Shown here in pieces: positions 8,011 to 18,740 of a stretch of DNA of 64,000 bases. Numbering within the stretch: position 1 is the stretch's first letter; every line of letters begins with the position of its first letter. The notes under the pieces were generated by a model, which was given only the letters and a program-made list of their open reading frames with translations, made no database searches and was not told where the DNA came from. The DNA comes from Pseudoleptotrichia goodfellowii (lineage in GTDB: Bacteria; Fusobacteriota; Fusobacteriia; Fusobacteriales; Leptotrichiaceae). The stretch lies in assembly GCF_007990505.1 (NCBI RefSeq), contig NZ_AP019822.1:2043568-2107567 (forward strand). Reading direction: 5' to 3'. The position numbers were made by a program, and so were the translations under genes.

Positions 8011-10044
8011 TTATAAATTTATTATTTTATCGGAAATTTTTTCCAACTTTTTCAATAAAGAAATTCTGTTATTTTTAATTTCCGGATTTTCATCATTTAT
8101 TTTTACTTTATCGAAGAAATTATTTATAATTTCTTCATTTTCTATAAGTGTTTCTGTACATATGGAAAATCCTTTATTTTCAATATTTTCAAGTTCCTCT
8201 GCAAAAGAATAAAGTTTCTTTTCTTCTTCAGTACTGAATAAATTCTCATTTATCGAAACTGCATTTCCTTTTTCCTCTTTTAAAATGTTTTTTATTCTTT
8301 TCAAAAGATTAATAAGTTTTTCAAATTTTTCGGTTTTTGATAATTTTAACAGCACTTCCAGTTTTTCATCTAAATTTACAACATTACTCTCAAGATTAAC
8401 CTCATAATTAATCAGTTCTTTACTGTATTTTTCCGATAAAACATTGATTATTCTCTGTTTGAAAAATTCCGTAACATCTTCAACAACATTTTTCTCTAAC
8501 ACTTTTTTATCAGCAGCAAATATTTCGTACGCTTTTTCTATAAGTTTTTTATAATCATATCTCAATTTTGAATTCAGAGTAACATATATTATTCCCTGAA
8601 CAGCACGTCTTAAAGCATAAGGATCTTTGGAACTCGTCGGTTTTAAGCCTACAGAAAAACATCCTGCTACAGTATCTATTTTATCGGCAATCCCTGCTAA
8701 AGCACCTTCTATCGTTGTCGGCAGACTGTCTCCCTGATATCTCGGCAAATAATGCTCAAAAATCCCCAGAGCAACATTTTTATTTTCTCCCTGTTTTTCA
8801 GCGTAAACAGAACCCATAAATCCCTGTAACTTTGTAAATTCTTTTTCCGCTATTACATTTGTAACTAAATCGGCTTTAGCAAGTTCCACAGTTCTCAGAA
8901 TGTTTTCTTTTTCAGACTGCAGTCCTGTTTCATTTATAAGATATTCGGCAATTTTTTGACTTCTTTTTATTTTGTCGTATATAGTTCCCATATCTTTCTG
9001 GAATGTTACTTCTTTAAGCTTTTCAATATTATCCGAAAACTTATGTTTCAGATCTTCGTCAAAGAAAAACTTCGCATCGGCAAGTCTCGGCTCGATAACT
9101 TTCTCATTACCTTTTTTCACTGTTTCAGAATATTCAGGAGCGTTTCTTATTAGTATAAACTTATTAGTCAGCTTCCCGTCTTTATCTCTTACAGGAAAAT
9201 ATCTTTGGTGGGTTTCCATAGTAATTGTTGTAATATCCTCAGGAAGTTTCAAGTAATCCTTATTGTACTCTCCTTTTATAGCGTAAGGATATTCCACAAG
9301 ATTTATTACTTCTTCAAGAAGATAATTGTTTATTATGGCCTTTTCACCGTCATTTTCGCAATTTTCTTTTATGCTTTTTAAAATTTCTTCTTTTCTTTTA
9401 TCTTTTTTCGCAATTACAAAATTTTCTTTTAATACTTTTTCATATTCAGAAGGATTTGAAATCAATACATCCTGAGATGCAAAATATCTCATTCCCCTTG
9501 ATTTATTTGAACCTTTTATTCCTTCAAATTCAAAATCCAAAATTTCATTTCCGAGTAATGTTACAAACCATTTTATCGGTCGAGCAAATCTGAATGATTT
9601 TTCTCCCCATTTCATTGATTTTTCAAATTCTATTTTTTTAACTATATTACTCAAAATATCAGGCAATATTTCCTTAGTTTCTTTTCCTTTAATGAATTTC
9701 TCAACAGAAATATATTTTCCTTTTTCATTTTCTATTATTTTAATATCTTCTTTTTCGGCACCTTGAGATTTTACAAATCCTTCTCCCGCTTTAGTAAGCT
9801 CTCCGTCTTTAAATGCAATATCCACAGACGGTCCGACACTTTTTTTATCCAAATCTTCCTGTTTTTCGGATATATCTTTTACTATAACCGCAATTCTTCT
9901 CGGTGTGCTGAAAGATTCGACTTCGGAAAAATTTATCCTCTCGTCTTTCAACTCATTTTCAGTCAATTTCTTTAAATTCGACTCGGCTTCATCAACGTAT
10001 CTTGAAGGAAGCTCTTCCAATCCTATTTCAAAAAGAAAATCCAT
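8011..10044 (-). CDS. glyS: Glycine-tRNA ligase beta subunit
   Basis: The tRNA-binding subunit of the bacterial alpha2beta2 glycyl-tRNA synthetase, 677 residues, close to the usual 690. The N-terminus MDFLFEIGLEELPSRYV is the family signature, and RGMRYF and METHQRYFP are further conserved blocks. GLKPTSSKDPYALRRAVQGI is the late conserved segment, and the C-terminal anticodon-binding-like part is lysine-rich. It follows glyQ by 51 bases, so the two subunits are made from one message. No T-box leader was recognised. Confidence 0.97.
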   Translation of the reverse strand: MDFLFEIGLEELPSRYVDEAESNLKKLTENELKDERINFSEVESFSTPRRIAVIVKDISEKQEDLDKKSVGPSVDIAFKDGELTKAGEGFVKSQGAEKEDIKIIENEKGKYISVEKFIKGKETKEILPDILSNIVKKIEFEKSMKWGEKSFRFARPIKWFVTLLGNEILDFEFEGIKGSNKSRGMRYFASQDVLISNPSEYEKVLKENFVIAKKDKRKEEILKSIKENCENDGEKAIINNYLLEEVINLVEYPYAIKGEYNKDYLKLPEDITTITMETHQRYFPVRDKDGKLTNKFILIRNAPEYSETVKKGNEKVIEPRLADAKFFFDEDLKHKFSDNIEKLKEVTFQKDMGTIYDKIKRSQKIAEYLINETGLQSEKENILRTVELAKADLVTNVIAEKEFTKLQGFMGSVYAEKQGENKNVALGIFEHYLPRYQGDSLPTTIEGALAGIADKIDTVAGCFSVGLKPTSSKDPYALRRAVQGIIYVTLNSKLRYDYKKLIEKAYEIFAADKKVLEKNVVEDVTEFFKQRIINVLSEKYSKELINYEVNLESNVVNLDEKLEVLLKLSKTEKFEKLINLLKRIKNILKEEKGNAVSINENLFSTEEEKKLYSFAEELENIENKGFSICTETLIENEEIINNFFDKVKINDENPEIKNNRISLLKKLEKISDKIINL

Positions 10045-10095
10045 TTTTTTACTCCTTTCTTTATTAAAATAATTATATTTCTGGAATATTTCCCA

Positions 10096-10965
10096 TTACT
10101 TCTTCAATAACGGGAATCCCAATCCTTTTCTCACTTCTACAAACTGTTCAGCACATTTTTTTGCCAAATCTCTTACTCTCAAAATATACGACATTCTTTC
10201 AGTCGTACTGATAGCACCTCTTGCATCGAGATTATTAAATGTGTGAGAACATTTCAAAACATAGTCGTAAGCAGGCAATACAAGTTTATGTTCCAGACAG
10301 TTCAACGCTTCCTTTTCATACATATCAAATAACTGAAAGTTCATTGATACATCGGCTACTTCAAAACTGTATTTGGACATTTCATATTCATACTGAAAAC
10401 GTCTTTCTCCGTATTTTACGCCTTTTGTCCATTCCAAATCATAAACATTTTCTTTATCCTGCAAATAAAGTGCTATCCTTTCCAGTCCGTAAGTAAGTTC
10501 TGCCGGAGTTATTTCGACTTCCAACCCTCCTACCTGCTGAAAATAAGTAAACTGTGTTATTTCCATTCCGTCAAGCCATACTTCCCAGCCTAATCCCCAC
10601 GCTCCGAGTGTAGGACTTTCCCAGTTATCCTCTACAAATCTTATATCGTGTTTTTTAGGATCTATCCCTAAAGCCACCATGCTTTCCAGATAAAGTTCCT
10701 GTATGTTTTCAGGCGAGGGCTTCATTATTACCTGAAACTGATGATGCTGATAAACTCTGTTGGGATTTTCTCCGTACCTTCCGTCCTTAGGTCTTCTCGA
10801 AGGCTCAACATAAGCTACATTCCAAGGCTCAGGTCCCAAAGACATTAAGAATGTGTCCGGATTAAAAGTTCCTGCACCTGTTTCCACATCATAAGGATTG
10901 CTGATTATACATCCTTTTTCTCCCCAGAATTTCTGGAGAGTTAATATTATTTCCTGAAAAGTCAT
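10096..10965 (-). CDS. glyQ: Glycine-tRNA ligase alpha subunit
   Basis: The catalytic class II subunit for glycyl-adenylate formation, 289 residues. Signatures are [33 protein letters not shown] and [12 protein letters not shown], which contains the motif 3 arginine. The frame extends upstream to a TTG, but the ATG at 10965 matches the family N-terminus [14 protein letters not shown] and has AAGGAG about ten bases upstream. It follows lspA by 23 bases and precedes glyS, forming part of the ileS-lspA-glyQ-glyS run. Confidence 0.97.
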   Translation of the reverse strand: MTFQEIILTLQKFWGEKGCIISNPYDVETGAGTFNPDTFLMSLGPEPWNVAYVEPSRRPKDGRYGENPNRVYQHHQFQVIMKPSPENIQELYLESMVALGIDPKKHDIRFVEDNWESPTLGAWGLGWEVWLDGMEITQFTYFQQVGGLEVEITPAELTYGLERIALYLQDKENVYDLEWTKGVKYGERRFQYEYEMSKYSFEVADVSMNFQLFDMYEKEALNCLEHKLVLPAYDYVLKCSHTFNNLDARGAISTTERMSYILRVRDLAKKCAEQFVEVRKGLGFPLLKK

Positions 10966-10988
10966 ATTCACACATCTCCTTTCCAATT

Positions 10989-11468
10989 TTATTTAATTTT
11001 TTGCAAACCGTTTTTTCTTTTTCTCTTTCTCAAAAGATAGTCAATCACAATAATATATATTCCGATATGAACATACATATCCGCAACATTGAATACAAAA
11101 CTCCAGATCCCTCTAAAATCAATCATATCTATAACAAACCCTCTGAATATTCTGTCAGCCATATTTCCCAAAGCACCTGCAGCTATTATGGAAATACCTG
11201 TTCTTGTCCATTTTGTATAATTTTTAAAATTTTTAAACTCTGTAAATACTACATAAGCTATTAAAATTATACTTGCAATAGTGAACAAATTTATTTTCCC
11301 TTGAAAAAGACCGAATATTCCTCCATGATTTTCCACATAAGTAAAATTAAAGAAATTTTTTATAACGGGAATCGAATAGCCCTGCTGTCCCTGAGCTATT
11401 CTGAACATTTCATATTTTGTAAACTGATCTATTCCCGTTAAAACAATGATAATTATAATATAAAGCAT
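10989..11468 (-). CDS. lspA: Lipoprotein signal peptidase (signal peptidase II)
   Basis: An inner-membrane aspartyl protease that cleaves prolipoprotein signal peptides before the lipidated cysteine. It has 159 residues with four hydrophobic segments. The two catalytic aspartates sit in [13 protein letters not shown] and FNVADMYV, and [11 protein letters not shown] and [11 protein letters not shown] are earlier conserved blocks. The C-terminus is a basic cytoplasmic tail ([10 protein letters not shown]). It starts 11 bases after ileS, an ancient and common pairing. A candidate substrate in this window is the lipoprotein at 33728-34333. Confidence 0.96.
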   Translation of the reverse strand: MLYIIIIIVLTGIDQFTKYEMFRIAQGQQGYSIPVIKNFFNFTYVENHGGIFGLFQGKINLFTIASIILIAYVVFTEFKNFKNYTKWTRTGISIIAAGALGNMADRIFRGFVIDMIDFRGIWSFVFNVADMYVHIGIYIIVIDYLLRKRKRKNGLQKIK

Positions 11469-11479
11469 ATTTCCTTCCT

Positions 11480-14278
11480 TTATTTGTTCCCCACGAATTT
11501 AAGAACTTTTGCACATCTCGGACATACATCCGGATATTCAGGGTCGTTTCCTACTTCTTCATGATATTTCCAGCATCTTTCACATTTTTTCCCTAGTGCT
11601 TTTATTACACCTATGGAAATCCCTTTGATTTCACTTTCTCCCAATTCATCATTTACAAATTTTGTTTGTGATACTATGAATAAGTCGGATATTTCATCTT
11701 CAGTGTAATCTTTTAAGAACGAGTAATCTTCATTAGTAACATTCAGTAAAACTCTCCCATCTAGAGAATGCCCTATTAATCCTTCCTGTCTTGCAGCTTC
11801 AAGTTTTTTATTTACTTCTTTTCTCAAATTCTGAATTTTATCCCATTTTTTTGCAAGCTCGTTATTTTTATACTTAGGCTCCAATTCCACCCATTCGGAT
11901 AAATGAACACTTTCTTCTTTTTTAAGGCTTTCAGGTATTCTTTCCCAAATTTCTTCCGCAGTAAATGAAAGCACAGGAGAAATCACTCTTACCAATACTT
12001 TCAACACTTCCGTCAACACAGTCTGTGCACTTCTTCTTTCAATCGAATCTTTTTCTTCACAGTAAAGTCTGTCTTTTACTATATCCAGATAAAATGCCGA
12101 CATATCTATAGAGCAGAAATATGTTATTTCCTGGAACAAACTGTAAAATTCGTATTTATCGTAATATTCAGTAGTTTTTTCTTTCAATTCTTCAAGTTTA
12201 TGTAATGCCCATTTGTCGATTTCATACATATCCTCGTAGTTTACTTTTTTATTTTCATAGTCAAAGTCATTCAGATTTCCCATTAAAAATCTCGCAGTAT
12301 TTCTTATTCTTCTATAAGCGTCCGACATCTGCTGCAATATATTTTCGGAAATTCTCACATCTTCTCTGTAATCTACCGAAGATACCCAAAGTCTTAATAT
12401 ATCTGCACCGTATTTTTCGATTATATCTTTAGGAACGATAGTATTTCCCAATGATTTGGACATTTTTCTTCCCTGCCCGTCCATAACGAATCCGTGTGTC
12501 AATATTCTTTTATAAGGAGCATCTTTTGTACTCGCTATCGATGTAAGTAAAGATGACTGGAACCATCCTCTGTGCTGATCGCTTCCTTCAAGATAAAGAT
12601 CCGCAGGTCTCGGCAATCCTCTCGGCACCAAAACTCCCCTGTGAGAAGCTCCCGAATCGAACCAGACATCCATTATACTTCTTTCTTTTCTTAATTTTAC
12701 ACCTTTCAGATTATATTTTTCAAGCAGTTCCTCTCCGATAATCTCTTCAGCTTCATATTTCCACCAGATGTCTGTTCCTTCTTTTTTCACAGCTTCGATT
12801 ACTTTATCCATTATTTCAGGCTCGTATATTACTTCATTAGTTTCAGCATTGTAAAATAAAGGTATAGGTACCCCCCAGACTCTCTGTCTTGAAATAGTCC
12901 AGTCCGGTCTTGTTTCAAGCATGGCATTGATTCTGTTTTTTCCCCATTCAGGCACAAACTCTACGTCTTTCAATGCTTTCAATGCATTTTGTCTGACATC
13001 GCTTTCGTCCACGCTTATAAACCACTGTTCAGTCGCTCTGTAAATAACAGGCTTTTTACTTCTCCAATCATGAGGATAAGAGTGGGTAAATTCGCTGTAA
13101 GCCATTAAATGTCCCGAAGCTTCTATATCTTCCACTATTACTTTACTTGCTTTTTTATAAAATAACCCTTCATATTTCCCGGCTTCTTTTGTCATATGCC
13201 CCTGATCGTCCACAGGCGATAAAATGCCTATTCCGTATGACTGACCTACAACATAGTCATCTACCCCGTGTCCCGGTGCAGTATGTACAGCTCCCGTTCC
13301 TGCATCAAGAGTTACATGTTCTCCCATTATTACGAGACCTTCTCTGTCCAAAAACGGATGTTTGTAATGAGTTCTTTCAAGTTCATTTCCTTTAAACTCT
13401 TTTATCAGTTCATAACTCAGTTTCATTTCACCGAATGCTTTTTCAGCCAATTCTTTTGCTAAAACCAGATTTCCTTTTTCAGTTTTATATAATCCGTAAT
13501 CAAAATCTTTATTTAAAGCAATCCCCAAGTTGGCAGGCAATGTCCACGGAGTTGTTGTCCATATTACGATACTCGCTTCATCTGTCCCCAATTTATCAAG
13601 TAAATCTTTGGAAGCCTCCATTTTTACATAAATCGAAGGAGAAACTACATCTTTATATTCGATTTCCGCTTCAGCAAGTGCCGTTTCCGTAGTAGGCGAC
13701 CAGTACACAGGCTTTAGCCCTTTGTAAACATATCCGTTTTCGTATATTTCTTTAAACACTTTCAGTTGTTCCGCTTCATATTCAGGCTTTAAAGTAATAT
13801 AAGGATCGTCCCAGTTTCCTAATATTCCAAGTCTTATAAACTCGGCTTTCTGTTTTTCCACCCATTTTAAAGCGTATTTTTTACATTCCTGTCTTATTTG
13901 AAGGGGAGTCATATTTCTTGCTTTTTCTCCATATTCTTCCATGATTTTCCACTCGATAGGCAATCCGTGAGTATCCCAACCCGGAATATAAGGAGCATTG
14001 TATCCTCTAAGTCTTTTATATTTTAAAATTATATCTTTCAAAACTTTATTCAACGCATGTCCGATATGGATATCGCCGTTTGCATAAGGCGGTCCATCAT
14101 GCAGTACAAAATATTGTCCTTCATCTTTTAATGATTTTTCATAAATATTTGTTTTTTTCCAATCTCTCAATGTAAGCGGCTCTTTTTGAGCAAGATTCGC
14201 TTTCATTTTGAAACTTGTTTTCGGCAGATTAAGCGTTCCCGCATAATCCGGTTTTTCAACATTCTTTTCTTCCGACAT
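11480..14278 (-). CDS. ileS: Isoleucine-tRNA ligase
   Basis: A class Ia synthetase of 932 residues. The HIGH motif is at residues 71-74 ([11 protein letters not shown]) and KMSKS at about 605-609 ([10 protein letters not shown]). The CP1 editing domain lies between, including [15 protein letters not shown] and the [12 protein letters not shown] editing block. The C-terminal zinc finger CERCW...CPRC is present, as in the bacterial type. It follows lctP by 53 bases without an obvious terminator. A T-box was looked for upstream, but the gap is too short to hold one. Confidence 0.98.
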   Translation of the reverse strand: MSEEKNVEKPDYAGTLNLPKTSFKMKANLAQKEPLTLRDWKKTNIYEKSLKDEGQYFVLHDGPPYANGDIHIGHALNKVLKDIILKYKRLRGYNAPYIPGWDTHGLPIEWKIMEEYGEKARNMTPLQIRQECKKYALKWVEKQKAEFIRLGILGNWDDPYITLKPEYEAEQLKVFKEIYENGYVYKGLKPVYWSPTTETALAEAEIEYKDVVSPSIYVKMEASKDLLDKLGTDEASIVIWTTTPWTLPANLGIALNKDFDYGLYKTEKGNLVLAKELAEKAFGEMKLSYELIKEFKGNELERTHYKHPFLDREGLVIMGEHVTLDAGTGAVHTAPGHGVDDYVVGQSYGIGILSPVDDQGHMTKEAGKYEGLFYKKASKVIVEDIEASGHLMAYSEFTHSYPHDWRSKKPVIYRATEQWFISVDESDVRQNALKALKDVEFVPEWGKNRINAMLETRPDWTISRQRVWGVPIPLFYNAETNEVIYEPEIMDKVIEAVKKEGTDIWWKYEAEEIIGEELLEKYNLKGVKLRKERSIMDVWFDSGASHRGVLVPRGLPRPADLYLEGSDQHRGWFQSSLLTSIASTKDAPYKRILTHGFVMDGQGRKMSKSLGNTIVPKDIIEKYGADILRLWVSSVDYREDVRISENILQQMSDAYRRIRNTARFLMGNLNDFDYENKKVNYEDMYEIDKWALHKLEELKEKTTEYYDKYEFYSLFQEITYFCSIDMSAFYLDIVKDRLYCEEKDSIERRSAQTVLTEVLKVLVRVISPVLSFTAEEIWERIPESLKKEESVHLSEWVELEPKYKNNELAKKWDKIQNLRKEVNKKLEAARQEGLIGHSLDGRVLLNVTNEDYSFLKDYTEDEISDLFIVSQTKFVNDELGESEIKGISIGVIKALGKKCERCWKYHEEVGNDPEYPDVCPRCAKVLKFVGNK

Positions 14279-14331
14279 TTTTCCTCCAAAATCTTTTTCT
14301 TTATAGTATTTTTTTATATTTTAATATTATT

Positions 14332-15906
14332 TTATGCTATCATTCCGCTTCCTGCAAATACGAGTATTCCCAAGATTATCGCATATACTACGGAATATTT
14401 GATAGTGAATTTAAGCATATCTCCTTCCTGTCCTACAAGTCCCACTGTAGAAGCTGCTATCGCTATATTTTGAGGAGAAATCATTTTTCCTCCTGTAGCT
14501 CCTGCAGTGTTTGATGCGATAAATAACGATTTCAGCATATCGCTTCCCGGTTTCAGCCCTTCAGCCACACTGTGCTGCAAATCTCCGAAGAGCAGATTTG
14601 ACGACAAATCACTTCCCGTAACGAATGTTCCTATCGTTCCCAAAAACGGAGAAATTAGAGGAAATCCTTTTCCTGTAAGGTTTACAAATCCGTCAGCTAT
14701 ACTTTGTATCATTCCGCTGTGTTTCATAACTACCGACAGTGCCACTATCCCCATTATTACAGTCAGAGAAGGTATTTTATGAACAGTCGTATGCCATAAT
14801 ACCGAGCCCATATCTTTTATTTTCGCTCTTTGGACAAATCCCGCCAAAACTGTTGCTAAAAATAAAGGTGCAGCAGGGGCAAGTAACCATTTGAACGTTA
14901 CACTCGGATCTCCTCCGTCTCTAAACCACGCAACCTGATTTCCCAATGCAAAGTTAAATTTTGTAGTAGTAGGCTCAAGCAACTCATGAATATGTGCAAC
15001 AACAGGACTTGTCCCTACTATTAGCACTATCATCAGAATATAAGGCAGCCATGCCAGAAGAGCATCTTTTCCTGTAACATCGGCTTTTACAAATTCTTCA
15101 TCATTTTTAATAAATATTTTTATAGATATTATCATTAATATCATAGCAACAAGGCTTGATAATATCGTAGTCAATTCAGCTCCCATATTGAAAGCTATAA
15201 AAGGTTGTATCAAATATCCCAAAATCGAAGCAAGAATTACAAAAATAATTCCTTTTCCGAAAGCCGGATTTTTCCCGTTTTCTATTTCTTTATTTGCCAT
15301 TTTCACTATAATAAACGGAATAATGCAAGTCAATATCAATAATAACAATGATGTAAACAAAGGAGTAAAGTTACCCGCTTTATCAAGACCCAATTTGGAA
15401 ACCATCGTTGTAACAGGCAACCCTACCGTTCCGAAAGCTGTCGGAGTGGAGTTGGCTATAAGACATATCAACGCAGCATTTAAAGGGTTAAATCCTAAAG
15501 ATACCATTATTGCAGCAGGAATTGCAACTGCCGTTCCATATCCCGCAATACCTTCTATAAATCCTCCGAATCCCCAAGCCAGTACCAAAGCCTGTGCTCT
15601 TTTATCAGTCGTAATATTTCCTAACATTTTTTTTACAGTTTCTATTTTTCCTGTTTTTACAGACAAATCATAAGCAAACAAGGCTGCTATTACTACAAAT
15701 CCTATCGGCATCCACGCCACCGCAAATCCTTCTATTATCGATGCCAATATCCCCTGTATCGGCATTCTCCATGCCGGCACGAGAAATGTCAGAACAATCG
15801 CCGTCACCAAACTCGCATAAGCACTGAACATTGCAGATTTTTTTAAAACTGCAAGTAAAACCAGAAACAATACTATAGGTACCAATCCTATTAAAAATAA
15901 ACTCAT
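14332..15906 (-). CDS. lctP: L-lactate permease
   Basis: A polytopic inner-membrane transporter of 524 residues in the LctP family, exchanging or importing lactate with protons. About 12-14 hydrophobic segments are visible. Family motifs include GFGGFIEGIAGYGTAVAIPAA, NSTPTAFGTVGLP and GSDLSSNLLFGDLQ, with NTAGATGGKMISPQN near the C-terminus. It lies between tex and ileS with short gaps on both sides, so it may be read through from tex. In a fermenting anaerobe the net direction could be lactate uptake or efflux; the sequence does not decide this. Confidence 0.95.
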   Translation of the reverse strand: MSLFLIGLVPIVLFLVLLAVLKKSAMFSAYASLVTAIVLTFLVPAWRMPIQGILASIIEGFAVAWMPIGFVVIAALFAYDLSVKTGKIETVKKMLGNITTDKRAQALVLAWGFGGFIEGIAGYGTAVAIPAAIMVSLGFNPLNAALICLIANSTPTAFGTVGLPVTTMVSKLGLDKAGNFTPLFTSLLLLILTCIIPFIIVKMANKEIENGKNPAFGKGIIFVILASILGYLIQPFIAFNMGAELTTILSSLVAMILMIISIKIFIKNDEEFVKADVTGKDALLAWLPYILMIVLIVGTSPVVAHIHELLEPTTTKFNFALGNQVAWFRDGGDPSVTFKWLLAPAAPLFLATVLAGFVQRAKIKDMGSVLWHTTVHKIPSLTVIMGIVALSVVMKHSGMIQSIADGFVNLTGKGFPLISPFLGTIGTFVTGSDLSSNLLFGDLQHSVAEGLKPGSDMLKSLFIASNTAGATGGKMISPQNIAIAASTVGLVGQEGDMLKFTIKYSVVYAIILGILVFAGSGMIA

Positions 15907-15980
15907 CTTTTTTACCTTCTTTCTCTACATATTTTTTATTCCTTTAAACCCCGCGTTACTTCTTTCCTGCACTATTTTTT

Positions 15981-18146
15981 TTATATCCCTTTTATTGTCA
16001 ACGATACTCTTGCTCTTTCCTTATCAACGGATAAAATTTTTGCTTTTATTATTTTCCCTACAGACATTATTTTCGTAGGATCCGCTACAAACTTATCAGA
16101 TAACTGGGATATATGTATTAGTGCGTCATTTTTAAGCCCTATATCCACAAAAACTCCGAATTTCGCTACGTTTCTTACCGTTCCCTCAAGTATCATTCCT
16201 TCTTTCAAATCGTCCATATTAAGTATATCCGATCTCAATAAAGGTTTTTCAAATTCATCTCTCGGATCTCTTCTGTCTTTTAACAGAGCATCATACACAT
16301 CTTTTGCAGTTTGAGTTCCGAAATCATTTTCTTTTATAATTTTATCCAGATTTATCGTTTTCAGCTTTTGTCTTACTTCATTCAGGTTTTCTTTCAAATC
16401 CGAAACTTTACAACCTGCTTCTTTCAGGACAGTTTCGGCAATATGATAAGATTCAGGGTGAATGATCGTATTATCAAGAGGATTGTCACTGTCAGGTACT
16501 ACTATAAACCCTGCCATTTGCTCAAAAGCCTTATCTCCCAATCCTTTCACTTTTTTAAGCTGTTTTCTGTCTTTAAAATCACCATTTTCATGTCTATAAT
16601 CTACCAGATTTTTAGCTACATTTTTCTTAATTCCCGACACAAAACTTAGTAAGGCCCACGAAGCCGTATTTATATTAACTCCCACGTTATTAACCACGTG
16701 TTCTATTGTCTGTTCCAATGTTTCGTTCAGTTTTTTTTGATTTACATCATGCTGATACATTCCCACACCTATGGACTTCGGATCTATTTTTACAAGTTCC
16801 GCCATAGGATCCTGTATTCTTCTTGCAATGGAGATAGCCCCCCTTGCTGTAACGTCCAAATCCGGAAATTCTTCTATGGCAAGTTTTGATGCTGAGTAAA
16901 CCGAAGCTCCTGCTTCACTTACTATCAGATAGGAAACTTTCTTCTCTGCTTCTTTTATTATTTTCGCTACAAAACTTTCTGTTTCTCTGGAAGCTGTTCC
17001 GTTTCCTATGGCTATTATATCCACATCATATTTATCAATATAGTTCAATATTTTTTCTTTTGCTTCTCTCAACTGTCTGGAATTGTGCATTTCTTCGACT
17101 AAATAAAGTACATCATTTGTTTCGTAAAATCCGTCTTTATTTATTATGACCATTTTACAGCCTGTTCTGTATCCCGGATCCAGTCCCATCAATGTTTTTT
17201 TCGCTAAAGGAGGCTGCAACAGTAATTTTTCCAAATTTTCAGAGAATATATTTATCGCTTCTTCTTCAGCCTTTTCCGTATAAATATTTCTCACTTCATT
17301 TTTAATAGACGGATAAGCAAGCCTGTCCAACGAATCTCTTATAATTTCTTTATAAAAATCAGTCAAATTTTTATTCCCGAAAGATTTTAAAATAAAATTC
17401 ATTATAAATTCTTCGGTTTTTTCATCTATATCAATATCGACTTTTAAGATTTTCTCTTTTTCTCCTCTATTTGATGCCAAAACCCTGTTTGATGCCATTT
17501 TTTCTATAAGTTCCGAATGATCGTAATAATCCTGATAAACACCTTTTACATCTTCGGCTTTGTTTTTTTCTATAACTTTTGAAGTCAAAATTCCGTATTT
17601 AGCTATTCTTTCTCTCAAAAATTCCCTTATTTTCGGATCTTCGGATATATTCTGTGCAATTATCAGATGAACTCCCTCAATGGCAGCTTCCACACTCGGA
17701 ACTTCTTCTGTAATATATTTTTCAGCCTCCACTTTAAGTGAATCGAAAGTCGTGTCAGGAAGCAGTGCAAATATGGACAAAGGCTCCAATCCCTGATCTT
17801 TCGCAATATCCGCTTTTGTTTTTTTCTTCTTTTTATAAGGAAGATATAAATCCTCGACTTCCTGTAACTTCACGGCATTGACTATACTCGTTTTCAATTC
17901 TTCGGTTAATTTCCCCTGTTCTTCTATCAATCTTAAGACTTCTTCTTTTCTTTTTTCCAAATTTCTGTAATATGTAACTTTTTCAATTACTTCTCTTATC
18001 TGCTCTTCATCCAGATTTCCCGTAACTTCTTTTCTGTAACGGGCGATAAACGGAACTGTCGCTCCTTCATCAAAAAGATTCATCGTATTTTCTATTTGAG
18101 AAACTTTTAAATTAAGCTCCGTTGCAACATTTTTCAATATATCCAA
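15981..18146 (-). CDS. tex: Tex-family S1 RNA-binding protein (transcription accessory protein)
   Basis: A 721-residue nucleic-acid-binding protein. The order is an N-terminal Tex domain with FIARYRKEVTGNLDEEQIR, a YqgF/RNase H-like domain (GLDPGYRTGCKMVIIN), helix-hairpin-helix segments (VKNVAKNLVDYR then KLKKVKGLGDKAFEQMAGF-like), and a C-terminal S1 domain (residues about 645-718: GTVRNVAKFGVFVDIGLKNDALIHIS). The start is TTG at 18146 with GGAGG seven bases upstream; the N-terminus fits the family, so this rare start is credible. It has only short gaps to lctP. Confidence 0.96.
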   Translation of the reverse strand: MDILKNVATELNLKVSQIENTMNLFDEGATVPFIARYRKEVTGNLDEEQIREVIEKVTYYRNLEKRKEEVLRLIEEQGKLTEELKTSIVNAVKLQEVEDLYLPYKKKKKTKADIAKDQGLEPLSIFALLPDTTFDSLKVEAEKYITEEVPSVEAAIEGVHLIIAQNISEDPKIREFLRERIAKYGILTSKVIEKNKAEDVKGVYQDYYDHSELIEKMASNRVLASNRGEKEKILKVDIDIDEKTEEFIMNFILKSFGNKNLTDFYKEIIRDSLDRLAYPSIKNEVRNIYTEKAEEEAINIFSENLEKLLLQPPLAKKTLMGLDPGYRTGCKMVIINKDGFYETNDVLYLVEEMHNSRQLREAKEKILNYIDKYDVDIIAIGNGTASRETESFVAKIIKEAEKKVSYLIVSEAGASVYSASKLAIEEFPDLDVTARGAISIARRIQDPMAELVKIDPKSIGVGMYQHDVNQKKLNETLEQTIEHVVNNVGVNINTASWALLSFVSGIKKNVAKNLVDYRHENGDFKDRKQLKKVKGLGDKAFEQMAGFIVVPDSDNPLDNTIIHPESYHIAETVLKEAGCKVSDLKENLNEVRQKLKTINLDKIIKENDFGTQTAKDVYDALLKDRRDPRDEFEKPLLRSDILNMDDLKEGMILEGTVRNVAKFGVFVDIGLKNDALIHISQLSDKFVADPTKIMSVGKIIKAKILSVDKERARVSLTIKGI

Positions 18147-18249
18147 AACTTATCCTCCATATACCTGTTTTCAGTTTTCAATTTTTAAACTATTAAATAT
18201 TTTAGCATAATTTACATAAAATGACCAGTTTTTCCAAGAATTTTTTTAA

Positions 18250-18296
18250 AATAAAAAACCCGCTCCAATCCCAAACAGAGATTAGAACAGGTTTTT
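18250..18296 (-). terminator. Rho-independent terminator after trxA
   Basis: On the minus strand AACCTGTTCTAATC and GGATTGGAGCGGGTT pair over about 14 positions around a short loop, followed by TTTTTTATTTT. It lies about five bases past the trxA stop. Confidence 0.88.
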
Positions 18297-18300
18297 ATTT

Positions 18301-18618
18301 TTATTTATGTGACTGAACTTTTTTATCAATTTCATCCTGTGTCGTAAATCCTACAAGAGTTTCTACAGGTTGTCCATCTTTAAATATTACCATTGTAGGC
18401 ACACTTCTTACTCCGAATTGAGCGGCCAGTTCATTTGCCTGATCTACATCCACTTTCACTATTTTATAATCAGCACTGTTCGACAACTCATCCAATACAG
18501 GTCCCAACATTTGGCAAGGTCCACACCATGTTGCAAAAAAGTCTACCAATGTAACTCCGTTTTGCACCAATGTTTCTGTCTGAAAATCTTCTCCTGCGTA
18601 ATGTACTACTTTACTCAT
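18301..18618 (-). CDS. trxA: Thioredoxin
   Basis: A cytoplasmic disulfide reductase of 105 residues. The active site is WCGPCQML and the cis-proline loop is VRSVPTMVIFKDGQ, both standard. It is the expected electron donor to CcdA and hence to the methionine sulfoxide repair system at the left end of the window. It has its own near-consensus promoter and terminator, so it is transcribed alone. AGGAGG precedes the ATG. Confidence 0.97.
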   Translation of the reverse strand: MSKVVHYAGEDFQTETLVQNGVTLVDFFATWCGPCQMLGPVLDELSNSADYKIVKVDVDQANELAAQFGVRSVPTMVIFKDGQPVETLVGFTTQDEIDKKVQSHK

Positions 18619-18661
18619 ATTTATTTCCTCCTATATAAATTATAAATTTTTTACTGAATTT

Positions 18662-18690
18662 ATTATAACACTTTTTATATGTATATGCAA
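18662..18690 (-). promoter_or_regulatory. Promoter of trxA
   Basis: On the minus strand TTGCAT (18685-18690), a 17-base spacer and TATAAT (18662-18667), about 40 bases upstream of the start codon. Confidence 0.75.
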
Positions 18691-18740
18691 ACGTTTTTTT
18701 AGACAAAATAATTTTAAACACAATTTTTCTTAATAAAATC

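Noticed and set aside
14279-14331. T-box leader before ileS
   Set aside because: Only 53 AT-rich bases separate ileS from lctP, too few for a T-box; no AGGGUGGNACCGCG element was seen. The same search before glyQ failed.
15188-15673. A 161-codon plus-strand ORF opposite lctP
   Set aside because: It mirrors the conserved membrane segments of the permease; composition fits a shadow frame.
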